Source: an alpha proteobacterium IMCC14465
GTDB taxonomy: Bacteria; Pseudomonadota; Alphaproteobacteria; RS24
Assembly: GCA_000293845.2 (NCBI GenBank)
Contig: ALYF01000003.1
Coordinates: 310,001 to 374,000, forward strand
DNA length: 64,000 nt
Reading direction: 5' to 3'
Shown here: piece after piece, positions 45,504-54,830 of the stretch
Position numbering within the stretch: the stretch's first letter is position 1
Layout of the letters: each line of letters starts with the position of its first letter
The notes under the pieces: model-generated
Database searches by the model: none
Seen by the model: the letters and a program-made list of their open reading frames with translations, nothing else
Told to the model about the DNA's origin: nothing
Position numbers and translations under genes: made by a program

Positions 45504-45707
45504 ATGACTACAGGAACTGTTAAGTGGTTTAACGCCACAAAAGGATATGGATTTATTGCTGTTGAAGGTGAAAACGACGTATTCGTGCATATCTCAGAAG
45601 TACAAAAAAGCGGCATTACCCTCGATGAGGGCACAGTTGTTTCTTTCGAGAAGCAGGTCGGGAATAACGGCAAGCAATCAGCCGCCAATCTGGAACTCGC
45701 TGACTAA
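45504..45707 (+). CDS. cspA: Cold-shock domain protein
   Basis: A 67-residue single OB-fold protein with RNP1 KGYGFIAV and RNP2 VFVHIS motifs; it binds single-stranded RNA/DNA in the cytoplasm. I use the ATG at 45504 ([14 protein letters not shown]); an upstream frame extension is not homologous. The 237 bases upstream, without a gene, may include the long 5' leader typical of cold-shock genes. An intrinsic terminator follows. Confidence 0.93.
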   Translation: MTTGTVKWFNATKGYGFIAVEGENDVFVHISEVQKSGITLDEGTVVSFEKQVGNNGKQSAANLELAD

Positions 45708-45727
45708 AACCTAATTATCAGGCTTTA

Positions 45728-45775
45728 ATATATCCAGCCATTGAGTGTAAAGCACTCTTTGAGCGCTGGATATAT
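45728..45775 (+). repeat. Large inverted repeat 3' of cspA
   Basis: ATATATCCAGC (45728–45738) is exactly complementary to GCTGGATATAT (45765–45775), with a nested GAGTG/CACTC pair inside. It is 21 bases past the cspA stop and lacks a T-run, so it may stabilise the transcript 3' end rather than terminate it. Confidence 0.6.
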
Positions 45776-45807
45776 GCGCCTGTTTATTACGCTTTAAATC
45801 ATTAAAG

Positions 45808-45839
45808 ACACGCCTCTTTTGTAGGGGGCGTGTTTTTTT
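45808..45839 (+). terminator. Intrinsic terminator downstream of cspA
   Basis: ACACGCC (45808–45814) pairs with GGCGTGT (45827–45833), followed by a run of seven T. Confidence 0.85.
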
Positions 45840-45996
45840 ATATCTGATAGGGGCGCCATCGTGACGCCTCTAGTTGCGAATGGTAATGCTTATCAGTTGC
45901 AAGTTATTGTTTTTAAACGATTTTTCCTTTCCTTTTTGCGAATATGGCGTATATATAGATTTAATTGACATCTATTTTTAAAATGAGGAGAGCATT

Positions 45997-46473
45997 ATGA
46001 AGGGTAGTCCGGAGGTTATTAAGCACCTCAATACTATTTTGAAAAACGAGCTAACCGCGATTAACCAGTATTTCCTGCATGCACGCATGCTCAAGGATTG
46101 GGGTTTTAATGTGCTTGGCGATAAGGTCTATCACGAAAGTATCGGCGAAATGAAACATGCCGATATGATTATTGGTCGCGTCTTAATGCTTGAAGGCTTA
46201 CCAAATCTGCAAGATTTGGGGCTGTTGAAAATTGGTCAAAATGTGCCGGAAATGTTTGCGGCGGATCTCTCGGTTGAAATGCTTAACCAAGAGTGCCTGA
46301 AAGAGGCAATTGTCTTGTGTGAAAGTGAAAGAGATTTCATCACCCGTGATATTTTTGACAAAATTCTGGATGATACCGAAGAGCATATTGACTGGATTGA
46401 AACCCAGCAGGGTCTGATTGAAAAAACCGGCCTTCAAAACTACCTGCAAGAGCAGATTGGTGCAGAAGCTTAG
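45997..46473 (+). CDS. bfr: Bacterioferritin
   Basis: A 158-residue haem-containing ferritin subunit that stores iron as a 24-mer. The ferroxidase ligands Glu18, Glu50, His53 are present ([21 protein letters not shown]), with the haem-ligand Met51, and [11 protein letters not shown] is the family pattern. Glutamates in [11 protein letters not shown] and [10 protein letters not shown] complete the site. ATGAGGAG-type ribosome site precedes the ATG. It converges with bfd. Confidence 0.95.
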   Translation: MKGSPEVIKHLNTILKNELTAINQYFLHARMLKDWGFNVLGDKVYHESIGEMKHADMIIGRVLMLEGLPNLQDLGLLKIGQNVPEMFAADLSVEMLNQECLKEAIVLCESERDFITRDIFDKILDDTEEHIDWIETQQGLIEKTGLQNYLQEQIGAEA

Positions 46474-46520
46474 CCCAAGGCTATAAAACGATTATTGCTG
46501 GCATTAAACGGTAGTGCCGA

Positions 46521-46709
46521 TTAGGCCTGAATGGCAGCTGAGCGAGGCATATCTGTTGCGTTCAGCATCTCTTTCATGCGTTCGGCGCAACGCCCGCATT
46601 GAGGTTTTGTACCACATTGAGAGTAAATATCGTCAGGCCGCCGGCAACCGCTGGTGATGGCGGCGTCAACTTGTTTATCGGTTAAGGCGTTGCAGACACA
46701 GATATACAT
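46521..46709 (-). CDS. bfd: Bacterioferritin-associated ferredoxin
   Basis: A 62-residue [2Fe-2S] protein with the Cys pattern CVCNALT … CGTKPQCGRC (Cys4, Cys6 and the CxxxxxCxxC pair), which donates electrons to bacterioferritin to release iron. It faces bfr across 47 bases. GGAG precedes the start, and a Fur-box-like element lies just upstream, consistent with expression when iron is scarce. Confidence 0.93.
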   Translation of the reverse strand: MYICVCNALTDKQVDAAITSGCRRPDDIYSQCGTKPQCGRCAERMKEMLNATDMPRSAAIQA

Positions 46710-46725
46710 AAATTCTCCGTTAGTT

Positions 46726-46744
46726 GCTAATGATTATCAAAAAC
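46726..46744 (-). promoter_or_regulatory. Fur-box-like operator upstream of bfd
   Basis: GCTAATGATTATCAAAAAC agrees with the 19-base Fur consensus GATAATGATTATCATTATC at 15 of 19 positions. It starts 17 bases before the bfd ATG. The organism's main iron regulator is not known from this window. Confidence 0.65.
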
Positions 46745-46802
46745 ACCTAATGTCTGCAAGTTTTTTTTCTTATCTCGCATTTGAATATGTGCATAACTGG
46801 TT

Positions 46803-47219
46803 TTAAGCAGGCATGACCTGTAGATAGGTAATCACGATATTGGCGGTCTTCTCGCTGGCTGAGAGGGAAATCTGGTGATACACCTCGCCGCCTGCGACGG
46901 GAATAACGGCATCATTTAAAATCTCGAAGCCATTCGCGAGCAGATAATCCCGCGTGTCATTAATATCTTCCACCTCATAGACAATAGTTAGAATACCCTG
47001 TCCGTTTGCTTCCAGAACCGGATCCAGCACGCCGCCTGGAACAGGTGCAACCAATTCCGTACCAAGGTCGATATTCATCAGTGATAAAGACCCAAATGGG
47101 CGTGTCTGCTCTTGGTGATCAATAAATCTTGTATTGAGCAGTTTCGAGAAATTTACCTCGGCCTCCTCAACATCATTGACAAAATATTCCACCCTATGAA
47201 GTCTGAGTATTTTCATCAT
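46803..47219 (-). CDS. VOC-family (glyoxalase-like) protein
   Basis: A 138-residue protein with two beta-alpha-beta-beta-beta units: RLHRVEYFVNDVEEAEVNFSKLL (start) and GILTIVYEVEDINDTRDYLLANGFE (second). The metal-site His and Glu are likely His8 and later Glu residues. VOC enzymes include glyoxalases, epimerases and extradiol dioxygenases; which applies is unknown. Upstream gene on the same strand is an SDR. Confidence 0.8.
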   Translation of the reverse strand: MMKILRLHRVEYFVNDVEEAEVNFSKLLNTRFIDHQEQTRPFGSLSLMNIDLGTELVAPVPGGVLDPVLEANGQGILTIVYEVEDINDTRDYLLANGFEILNDAVIPVAGGEVYHQISLSASEKTANIVITYLQVMPA

Positions 47220-47262
47220 TTCCCCCTATATATGACCTATAAATCACCTGAGATAATTGAAA

Positions 47263-48015
47263 TTAACCTGCCAATTGTCCGCCATCCATGGTGAAGAGCG
47301 ACCCTGTGACCTTGCTGGCTTCTTGACTGGCAAGATAGGCGAATAGGCTGGCTATATCTGATGGTTGGCACGTCCCATCCAGAAGCTTTGGCGCGTTCCG
47401 CATCACCAAATCAAAATCTATACCCTCTGGGACATTTTCCATCATTTGGGCTGCCAGTGGCGTGTCCACATGACCCGGGCAAATCGCATTCACACGCACG
47501 CCTTTCGCGCCATATTCAATGGCGAGGCTTTTGGTGATACCGGCGACGGCGTGTTTTGAGGCTGCATAAGCAATCGTGTAGGCGACGCCCTGCAAGGCGG
47601 CTGTTGATGCCGTGTTTATAATTGTGCCTTTGGTTTTTTCCAGATGCGGTAAGGCGGCCTGACAAATGGCAAACACACTTGTCGTGTTGATTTGCATAAT
47701 CCGTTCAAACTCGTCGAGGGAAAAACTCTCTGATGGCCCCCACCCGATTGTGCCTGAAATATTGCAGACAACATCCAACCCGCCTTTGGCGGCTTCATTT
47801 ACGAGTGCTTGGGAGGAGTCGTTATCGAGGGCATTATAGGGTCTAATCATTGGCGCATTTGCCATTTGCTCTGCAGTAGCTGCGAGGCCCGCTTCATTAA
47901 TATCGGCGATGACGACATGTGCGCCCTCTTCGGCAAAGCGAATTGCTGTTGCTTGTCCAATGCCGGATGCGGCGCCTGTAACCAAAACTTTTTTTCCGTC
48001 AAACCTGTTCATCAT
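47263..48015 (-). CDS. Short-chain dehydrogenase/reductase
   Basis: A 250-residue Rossmann enzyme with TGAASGIGQ (about 14–22), NISG motif, active-site YAASK (Tyr, Lys) and CPGHVDT. Asp in VVIADI suggests preference for NAD. Start Met2 is possible. It lies downstream of a DUF3604 gene and upstream of the VOC gene, all leftward, so may belong to one catabolic operon. Substrate unknown. Confidence 0.9.
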   Translation of the reverse strand: MMNRFDGKKVLVTGAASGIGQATAIRFAEEGAHVVIADINEAGLAATAEQMANAPMIRPYNALDNDSSQALVNEAAKGGLDVVCNISGTIGWGPSESFSLDEFERIMQINTTSVFAICQAALPHLEKTKGTIINTASTAALQGVAYTIAYAASKHAVAGITKSLAIEYGAKGVRVNAICPGHVDTPLAAQMMENVPEGIDFDLVMRNAPKLLDGTCQPSDIASLFAYLASQEASKVTGSLFTMDGGQLAG

Positions 48016-48047
48016 ATCTCCGTGATTTGTTTTAAGTGTTGAAGAGT

Positions 48048-50105
48048 TTATTGAGATGCATCCGTTTTATGATGCGGTGAAAACCAAATCGGTGACGTCC
48101 ATGCCATTTCGTGAATGTAATCATCAACCGGTAAATCCTTACATTTTTCCTCACGCACATTGGCGGGCAGACCGTCACAATAGGTTTTGTGCCAGCGTGG
48201 TGATATTTTTTCAACGACACGCATATAATAATAGCTGTCCATGTCTGGCTGATAATCAGTGTCAGTGAACACGGCGCATAGCCTGTTTTTGCCTTGAGGA
48301 TTATCGGCAATCGCAACATCCATGACGCGGTTATGTTTCTGGCCAGAAGCATCAACCCAACCCTTCACAAGTTGTAAGCGTTCAAGTGGCTTTGACATAG
48401 GGTCGGACTTGGCTTCGAGTAAAAAGTTAAAAGGGGCTTCTTGCGGCGGTAAATGCGCGCCCATGGGCGTGCCGTTGGCATAGGCATGGTCGAGCCAGTC
48501 AGACTGGGTGCAGATATTTTCATCATATCGCCCGGCAAAGAAGCGGGGTGCGATGCGGGTGCCGGACGTGCCAAAAGTCTCGCGGCGCTTCATGGAATGA
48601 AAGAGCGCATCACGGGAATTTTCAATGGCCCAGACCCCTGCCAACCCACCCGGATTGGTGCGAATGGCATCCGTGTGACCAACATCTGCTGTGCTGAAAC
48701 GACCTGACAAGCCCAATTCCGTTTTCTTATGCCCCGGCCAGCGGCTTTCTTCTGTACTGCCGGAGGTTGAGATATGTGTATCGGTGCTGCCAATAAAGCC
48801 AAATTCATGCGGGTTAACCCCGCGCTCTTGTTGTACCTGCATGCCCTCAAGCAATGCGCCGCGCGCGAAATCTCGGCTAGATAAGCAACCATCCCTATAG
48901 AAGCCTGTTTTAGGGTCACGGTGGTCATCGGTGCATTCCGGCGTGTTGGTGGTGCCGAATTTTGGTACAAGCCTGTTCAAAGCAAAGTCTAATTCCTTAT
49001 TGCCAAAATCACGGCGTTTCTCAATATCGCAAAGCTCGTCCACATCACCCAAAATATCCGTCACCCTATTTAGGCATTCCGAGAAACCCTTATGCTGGGC
49101 TATCTCGTAAAGCCGTTCGTAACTTCGTGTCAGCGTATAGGCGGCAAAGCGGGAAGCGTCCGACATGTTTTCGATTTCACGCGGGTTGAACATATTCCCC
49201 CCCGATAAATTGGCATTATGCGGGATAACGATGACGTCACATTTGTCACGTCCGCCGCGACAGTCTTCCTCAAGATGATTGAAAAGCTGATAAGGCATAG
49301 GAAACATGTGATGTGATGGCGGCAAATCCGGCACATCAGTATTGCGGAAAATCAAATTACGGTGCGTATGTTTCGCGTCTGGACTGCGGGTGTATTCTAG
49401 CCCGACAAAAGACGTGAAGCGGCATGCCTCGGTTTTATCGTCAGCTGTTTCGGCGGCTTGAATTATGTCCCGCCAGACAATCTTATCAGCTGCGATGCAA
49501 TCTTTGTTATCAGCGCCGCAAACGGCTTCGCGTCTCTCTGGTGTTAAATCGGCATTAATCTGGTTGAAGACCCGCACACCTTCAAATCCGCCGCCACGGA
49601 AAGTATCGCAAGCTTTTGTATCATGTCCCGGAAATTCGCCTGGATTACGGCAGATATAACCCTCGCCCAATGCCTCGGCATGGTCGGTGACAGCGGCGAA
49701 ATCAAGTGGCTGGAGGAGTTGAAATCTTTGCGGGGCGTCAGATGGTGGGGCGGGAAGGTCTATCGCCTCTCCTTTGGCAAAACGGTAAGCGGCCTCGGGA
49801 AATGTGCGCGTGCCTTCAGGGAAGGCATCGGCGGATAATGCCGTATGAATATGCAGGTCGCCATAATAAGGGTTTTTGAGTGCGTTACGCGTGACGCAGT
49901 TCTTGGATGGCTCAGTGTAGGCCGGTGCCGGGTCATAGCCGAAGGCATAAATTTCAGGATTAGATTTGGGAGATTGTGGCAGGTTGATAATTGTTGTGGC
50001 GTCAATCTCGTAATTTGGAATGCCAGATAAAATTTTATAGGCAACAAACAGCAAGACGATGACAGCGACGAAGCCCGTCAAAACACGCGTGATATTTTTA
50101 AGCAT
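48048..50105 (-). CDS. DUF3604 protein with N-terminal membrane anchor
   Basis: A 685-residue protein. One hydrophobic segment (VLTGFVAVIVLLFVAYKIL, about 8–28) anchors or exports it. The body has YYGDLHIHTALSADAF, FAAVTDHAEALGEG, VIPHNANLSGGNMF and FGFIGSTDTHIS, a PHP-like metal-binding set that typifies DUF3604. The function is not established. A second, different member (52803–54761) points the opposite way nearby. Length and motifs are complete. Confidence 0.88.
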   Translation of the reverse strand: MLKNITRVLTGFVAVIVLLFVAYKILSGIPNYEIDATTIINLPQSPKSNPEIYAFGYDPAPAYTEPSKNCVTRNALKNPYYGDLHIHTALSADAFPEGTRTFPEAAYRFAKGEAIDLPAPPSDAPQRFQLLQPLDFAAVTDHAEALGEGYICRNPGEFPGHDTKACDTFRGGGFEGVRVFNQINADLTPERREAVCGADNKDCIAADKIVWRDIIQAAETADDKTEACRFTSFVGLEYTRSPDAKHTHRNLIFRNTDVPDLPPSHHMFPMPYQLFNHLEEDCRGGRDKCDVIVIPHNANLSGGNMFNPREIENMSDASRFAAYTLTRSYERLYEIAQHKGFSECLNRVTDILGDVDELCDIEKRRDFGNKELDFALNRLVPKFGTTNTPECTDDHRDPKTGFYRDGCLSSRDFARGALLEGMQVQQERGVNPHEFGFIGSTDTHISTSGSTEESRWPGHKKTELGLSGRFSTADVGHTDAIRTNPGGLAGVWAIENSRDALFHSMKRRETFGTSGTRIAPRFFAGRYDENICTQSDWLDHAYANGTPMGAHLPPQEAPFNFLLEAKSDPMSKPLERLQLVKGWVDASGQKHNRVMDVAIADNPQGKNRLCAVFTDTDYQPDMDSYYYMRVVEKISPRWHKTYCDGLPANVREEKCKDLPVDDYIHEMAWTSPIWFSPHHKTDASQ

Positions 50106-50218
50106 GAGCCCCCCTCATCTTCTCACACCCTAGCTGTCGTGCTTGGTGCTTAACAGGAGGTGCCGGCTAAAGTTAACCATTTCTGATGCCGCATCTAAAC
50201 AAGTTTTTTCAGATTCTT

Positions 50219-50269
50219 AAAATTGTTAACTTTTTCATCTATGCTAGACTAAATATGAAAATTGTTAAT
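50219..50269. promoter_or_regulatory. Direct repeat upstream of enoyl-CoA hydratase (possible operator)
   Basis: AAAATTGTTAA occurs at 50219–50229 and 50258–50268, 39 bases apart, in the 181-base gap between the divergent DUF3604 and enoyl-CoA hydratase genes. No known regulator site is matched; the repeat is only suggestive. Confidence 0.4.
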
Positions 50270-50286
50270 ATTTAGGGGGTGACGGC

Positions 50287-51186
50287 GTGAGCTACGAGCA
50301 TATTTTAACCGATTTAGATGATGATGGTATTTTGACTGTGACGCTGCACCGTCCTGAAGCCATGAATGCTTGGACAATGACCATGACCAAAGAACTGGTC
50401 GATATGGTCGAAAAGGCTGATGCAAATGATGATGTTCGTGCGGTCATCGTCACCGGCTCTGGCGAGCGCGCATTTTGTGCGGGTGCGGATTTATCGAGCG
50501 GGGTGGAAACATTTCAGTCGGCCCTTATGGAAGATACAGATGGCTTACATAAGGCAGACGGAAGCGTTAACTGGTCGCATCCTGGTATTCGTGACACGGC
50601 AGGGCTTTTTGTCCTGAAAGTCTATAATTCGGTCAAACCCTATATTGGCGCAATTAATGGCGTAGCGGTTGGCGTCGGCGTGACCATGACCTTGCCGATG
50701 GATATTCGAATTGCGTCCGATAATGCTCGTTTTGGTCTTGTTTTCAGTCGACGCGGCATTGTGCCGGAAGGTTGTTCCGCATGGTTCCTGCCAAGACTTG
50801 TGGGCATCTCAAAGGCGCTGGAATGGTGCTATAAGGGGGATGTTTTCCCCGTACAGGAGGCGCTTGATGGCGGCTTGATTAATGAAGTTGTGCCCCAAGA
50901 CCAGCTGCTTAATCGTGCCAAGGAAATTGCGCGCTCCTTTACGAGTGAAAGCGCACAAGTATCGATTGCCCTCACACGCCAGATGATGTGGAAAATGATG
51001 GCTGCGGATCACCCGATGGAAGCACATAAAATCGACAGCCGCGCTGTATATGCTAGGGGGCAGCAGAGTGATGCCAAGGAAGGCATTGACTCATTTCTTG
51101 AAAAACGCCCAGCGGTATATACCGATAAGCCGAGCGAACATATGCCGGAATTTTATCCATGGTGGGATGAGCCGGATTACGGTTAG
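50287..51186 (+). CDS. Enoyl-CoA hydratase/isomerase family protein (GTG start)
   Basis: A 299-residue crotonase-fold enzyme: DDDGILTVTLHRPEAMNAWT, AFCAGADLSSG (oxyanion hole), GVAVGVGVTMTLPMDIRIAS and FSRRGIVPEGCSAWFLPRLVG. It would hydrate or isomerise an acyl-CoA in fatty or related acid breakdown. The GTG at 50287 follows AGGGGGTGACGG; no ATG fits better. The 3' end overlaps the convergent MaoC gene by four bases. Confidence 0.9.
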   Translation: MSYEHILTDLDDDGILTVTLHRPEAMNAWTMTMTKELVDMVEKADANDDVRAVIVTGSGERAFCAGADLSSGVETFQSALMEDTDGLHKADGSVNWSHPGIRDTAGLFVLKVYNSVKPYIGAINGVAVGVGVTMTLPMDIRIASDNARFGLVFSRRGIVPEGCSAWFLPRLVGISKALEWCYKGDVFPVQEALDGGLINEVVPQDQLLNRAKEIARSFTSESAQVSIALTRQMMWKMMAADHPMEAHKIDSRAVYARGQQSDAKEGIDSFLEKRPAVYTDKPSEHMPEFYPWWDEPDYG

Positions 51187-51632
51187 TTCAAGCGCCTGTT
51201 GATAAGCGCGATACTGCGGAACTCAAAAACCGTGGTGCCGCAGGGTTTTTCCAAGCGACAAATATAGGTAATAACGCCGCGTGTCGGGTCAGAGGATGAT
51301 GGTCTCATCTCCACCACCTCACTGGTCGCGCGAAGCGTGTCCCCCGCCCGTACGGCAAGTTTCCATTCTGCTTTCTCCCAGCAGACCCCGCAAATATAAT
51401 CGACATCACCATTCAATTCGTGGTCGAGTTTGCGCCACAGCGCGGCAACATAAATACCACTTGCGATAACCTCGCCAAATCGAGTGGAATTTGTATCCTG
51501 CACTTCGACGTGAAACCATTGCGGGTCATAATTCTTGGCAAAGGCAATCATGTCATTGCCATCAACAACGAGTTCTGAAGAGGTTAGATATTCACCAACC
51601 TCAATATCCTCAAAGCACCGCATATTTTCCAT
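51183..51632 (-). CDS. MaoC-like acyl dehydratase
   Basis: A 149-residue hot-dog-fold protein: CFEDIEVGEYLTSSELVV, FAKNYDPQWFHVE and AGDTLRATSEVVEMRPS are MaoC dehydratase landmarks, with the Asp/His hydratase pair in DPQWFH. It probably handles an enoyl-CoA. Tail-to-tail overlap with the enoyl-CoA hydratase and 21 bases from the oxidoreductase suggest a shared pathway. Confidence 0.85.
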   Translation of the reverse strand: MENMRCFEDIEVGEYLTSSELVVDGNDMIAFAKNYDPQWFHVEVQDTNSTRFGEVIASGIYVAALWRKLDHELNGDVDYICGVCWEKAEWKLAVRAGDTLRATSEVVEMRPSSSDPTRGVITYICRLEKPCGTTVFEFRSIALINRRLN

Positions 51633-51653
51633 AATGACAAACCGTATGATTTA

Positions 51654-52679
51654 TTAAAGATCTACGACGGTTTTACCAAAATTCTGTCCTTCGAACATCT
51701 GGCAAAAGGCCACACCGACATTTTCAATACCCGTTAGTTTATGCTCAAAGCTTTTAAGCTTGCCCTCTGCGAGCCAGCTTTCAAGTTGTTGGCGAACGGC
51801 TTCATATTCATCATGCCTGAAATGTGTCATGAAACCCTGCGCCGTTATTTCCTTCGAAACCAGTTCAAATAGATTATTCGGCGCGCTTGGCGCGCCTTTG
51901 GCTGTATAGTGCGTGACCGCCCCAATCATGGCGATGCGCCCACGATGGTTCATATTGGTGATGGCCGCTTGCAAGGTTTCGCCGCCTACATTATCGAGGA
52001 ATATATCAACGCCGTCTGGGCATGCGGCTTTTATTGCTTCTGCCTGGCCCTCCGGGGCTTTGCGGTTAACGGCGGCGTCATAGCCAAGCTCATTAACAAG
52101 GAAATCACATTTTTCAGGACTGCTGGAAATGCCAACGGCACGGGCGCCATAAATCTTGGCGATTTGACCGGCGATAGAACCAACCGCGCCGCCTGCGGCG
52201 CTGATAAGCACGGTTTCGCCCTCTTTGGGTGGGGCAATTTCGGTAAGGGCAAAGTAAGCCGACATGCCAGTATCGCCAAGCACGCCGAGATAATAGCTAT
52301 ATGGGAATTCAAGGTCTTTAGGCAATTTGGCAATAAAATCACCGGGCTTGCCGATGGAATATTCCTGCCATGCGAAGCGCGCCATTAATTTATCACCGAC
52401 TTCATATTCGGGGTTTTTAGTCGCCAGCACTTCACAAAGGGAAAGCCCCATAACAGGCTCACCTAGCGGCATGGCAGGTAAAACCTCGTCGCCTGCATCT
52501 TCATCCATCCAGTTGCGGAAGCCGGCATCTAGAGAAATAGCAAAGTTTTTGACAAGTATCTCATTGTCTTGAATGCATGAGTCTTGAATATCTGGCAATT
52601 CTCCCACATGTAAAGCAAAGTCATCGGGTTTCGGATTGCCCACCGGCCTTTTCGCCAGAATAATACTACGATTTTTCAT
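51654..52679 (-). CDS. NADP-dependent medium-chain oxidoreductase (CurA/PTGR-like)
   Basis: A 341-residue zinc-free MDR enzyme. VLISAAGGAVGSIAGQIAK is the dinucleotide motif, GISSSPEKCDFLV follows, and FLDNVGGETLQAA and HRGRIAMIGAV are characteristic of the leukotriene B4 dehydrogenase/curcumin reductase (PTGR) group, which reduce alpha,beta-unsaturated carbonyls with NADPH. A GGAGGGGA ribosome site precedes the ATG. Confidence 0.9.
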   Translation of the reverse strand: MKNRSIILAKRPVGNPKPDDFALHVGELPDIQDSCIQDNEILVKNFAISLDAGFRNWMDEDAGDEVLPAMPLGEPVMGLSLCEVLATKNPEYEVGDKLMARFAWQEYSIGKPGDFIAKLPKDLEFPYSYYLGVLGDTGMSAYFALTEIAPPKEGETVLISAAGGAVGSIAGQIAKIYGARAVGISSSPEKCDFLVNELGYDAAVNRKAPEGQAEAIKAACPDGVDIFLDNVGGETLQAAITNMNHRGRIAMIGAVTHYTAKGAPSAPNNLFELVSKEITAQGFMTHFRHDEYEAVRQQLESWLAEGKLKSFEHKLTGIENVGVAFCQMFEGQNFGKTVVDL

Positions 52680-52802
52680 GCTATCCCCTCCAAAATAAGG
52701 TTAAAGCTTATCAAGAGCGGGGCTGTTTAAAACAAGCTTTTTTGATAGGATGAAAAAAAATATTAAAGGTTAAAATAGACATAAATTTGGAGGGATAATC
52801 AT

Positions 52803-54761
52803 ATGTCGATTTCGAAGTTCAGCCGTGTTGGCCTTTTTCTTGTGTCTATGGTCTTTATAAGTGCAAGTCTTGTGGCTTGTGGTGACCAGCAAGATGCGCA
52901 AAATAATACCAATAATAATGATGCTTCCGCTTCAAATTCGGAAAGATTAAAAAGTGATACGCCCGATGGTGTGTATTGGGGGGATTTGCATATTCACTCA
53001 CGGCTTTCCATGGACTCTTTTTCATTCGGGAATCGCATGCTGTCGGCGGATGACGCCTTTAAGTTTGCTAAGGGCGAGCCGATTGAAGCGCATACAGGTG
53101 ATATGGCCCAATTAAAAAAGCCTTTGGACTTTTTGCTGGTATCGGATCACGCCGAATTTCTCGGTGTTGTCGCAAGTATTATGGATCGGAAACACGGCAT
53201 TGATGAAACCGAGCTGGGCAAACGTTGGATGGGATGGTTAGAAGAAAATAACATTCAAGCCATTTTGAACGAATGGGTGGGCATGCTGGATGAGGCTTCC
53301 AGCCCCGTTGGTGCTGAAGCACAAAAGATCGAATATCCACCTGATTCATTTTTTAATGAAGTCTGGCAGGATATGGTTGATACGGCAGAAAGACATAATG
53401 ACCCCGGCAAGTTCTCTGCTTTTTCAGGCTATGAATGGACGTCAATGATTGAAGGCGATAATTTGCATCGCGTTGTGATTTTCAGAGATGGGCCGGAAAA
53501 AACATCTGGTATTATTCCCGTTTCTTCAATTGAAAGTAATGACCCTGAATATCTTTGGGCGCGGCTTGACGATTATGAGCAAAAAACCGGCGGTCAGGTT
53601 TTGGCAATACCGCATAATAGTAATTTGTCAGAGGGCCGCATGTTTTCAGAAGAGCGCATATCGGGCGCAATGATTGATACGGCTTATGCAAATACCCGCA
53701 TCAGATGGGAGCCGGTGCTTGAGATGACCCAAGTAAAGGGTGACTCGGAAACGCATCCTCTTGTCTCACCCGATGATGTTTTTGCAGATTTTGAAAACTG
53801 GGATGAAACGGATATTAACCGGAACGAAATTCCTGAGGATAAAAAGAAAGAGGTGTTTACGGGGAGCTATGCGCGGCCAGCACTTAAAACTGGTTTGGCG
53901 TTGGAGGAGAGACTGGGTGTGAACCCGTTTAAATTCGGGATGATTGGCAGCACGGACTCGCATACGGTGATGGCGACAGCTGATAGTGACAACTATTACG
54001 GCAAATTTGTCGACTCTGAGCCATCGCCCGAACGCCTGATGAGCAAAATGGGCGGCATTTTGTGGAATAACAGAATGCTGACTGCTGCGGGATATGCGGC
54101 TGTTTGGGCGGAAGAAAATTCTCGTGAAGCTATTTTTGACGCCATTAAGCGTAAGGAAGTTTATGCCACAACAGGGCCACGTATTGTTTTGCGCTTTTTC
54201 GGTGGTTGGGATTTTGACGCTGATGATTTGGCGCAGGCTGATTATGCCGCGCGCGGTTATCAAAAAGGCGTCCCAATGGGTGGGGACTTACTAGGCGGGG
54301 ACTTAAAGGGTGCTGATGCAAAAAATACCGCGCCGCGTTTCATGATAACGGCGAGTAAAGACCCTGATGGTGCAAATCTTGACAGGGTGCAAGTCGTGAA
54401 GGGCTGGTTAAATGCTGACGGCGCCTTACAAGAAAAAGTCTTTGATGTCGCCTGGTCGGATGCGCGTGTTATTGACCCCGAAACAGGCGTCTTGCCGCTT
54501 GTCGGATCAACCGTCAATGTTGAAAAGGCGACATATACCAACACAATAGGGGCGGAAAATTTCGCTACAGTCTGGACAGACCCTGAATTTGACTCGTCTT
54601 TGAGGGCTTTTTACTATGTCCGCGTTCTAGAAATACCAACCCCACGCTGGACAACCTATGATGCCCAAAGATTTAATCTTGACCTGCCCGATGATGTTGT
54701 GGCTTCCATTCAGGAGAGAGTTTATTCATCGCCAATCTGGTTTACACCGCTTGATGAATAA
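52803..54761 (+). CDS. DUF3604 lipoprotein
   Basis: A 652-residue protein with a lipobox signal peptide (FISASLVACGD; Cys26) and an Asn-rich linker, so lipidated and exported. The body has YWGDLHIHSRLSMDSF, LLVSDHAEFLG, AIPHNSNLSEGRMF and FGMIGSTDSHTV, like the DUF3604 member at 48048–50105, from which it differs greatly elsewhere. The metal-binding His/Asp set suggests a hydrolase; the substrate is unknown. GGAGGGATAATC precedes the start. Confidence 0.9.
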   Translation: MSISKFSRVGLFLVSMVFISASLVACGDQQDAQNNTNNNDASASNSERLKSDTPDGVYWGDLHIHSRLSMDSFSFGNRMLSADDAFKFAKGEPIEAHTGDMAQLKKPLDFLLVSDHAEFLGVVASIMDRKHGIDETELGKRWMGWLEENNIQAILNEWVGMLDEASSPVGAEAQKIEYPPDSFFNEVWQDMVDTAERHNDPGKFSAFSGYEWTSMIEGDNLHRVVIFRDGPEKTSGIIPVSSIESNDPEYLWARLDDYEQKTGGQVLAIPHNSNLSEGRMFSEERISGAMIDTAYANTRIRWEPVLEMTQVKGDSETHPLVSPDDVFADFENWDETDINRNEIPEDKKKEVFTGSYARPALKTGLALEERLGVNPFKFGMIGSTDSHTVMATADSDNYYGKFVDSEPSPERLMSKMGGILWNNRMLTAAGYAAVWAEENSREAIFDAIKRKEVYATTGPRIVLRFFGGWDFDADDLAQADYAARGYQKGVPMGGDLLGGDLKGADAKNTAPRFMITASKDPDGANLDRVQVVKGWLNADGALQEKVFDVAWSDARVIDPETGVLPLVGSTVNVEKATYTNTIGAENFATVWTDPEFDSSLRAFYYVRVLEIPTPRWTTYDAQRFNLDLPDDVVASIQERVYSSPIWFTPLDE

Positions 54762-54830
54762 GAGGCTGCCAAAAAAAGCAGTGCTGAATAATGCGGAAAA
54801 TATCCTGTCACACAACAGGTTGATATCTGC

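Noticed and set aside
45728-45775. Dyad after cspA as the terminator
   Set aside because: No T-run follows; the hairpin at 45808–45839 with seven T is a better terminator.
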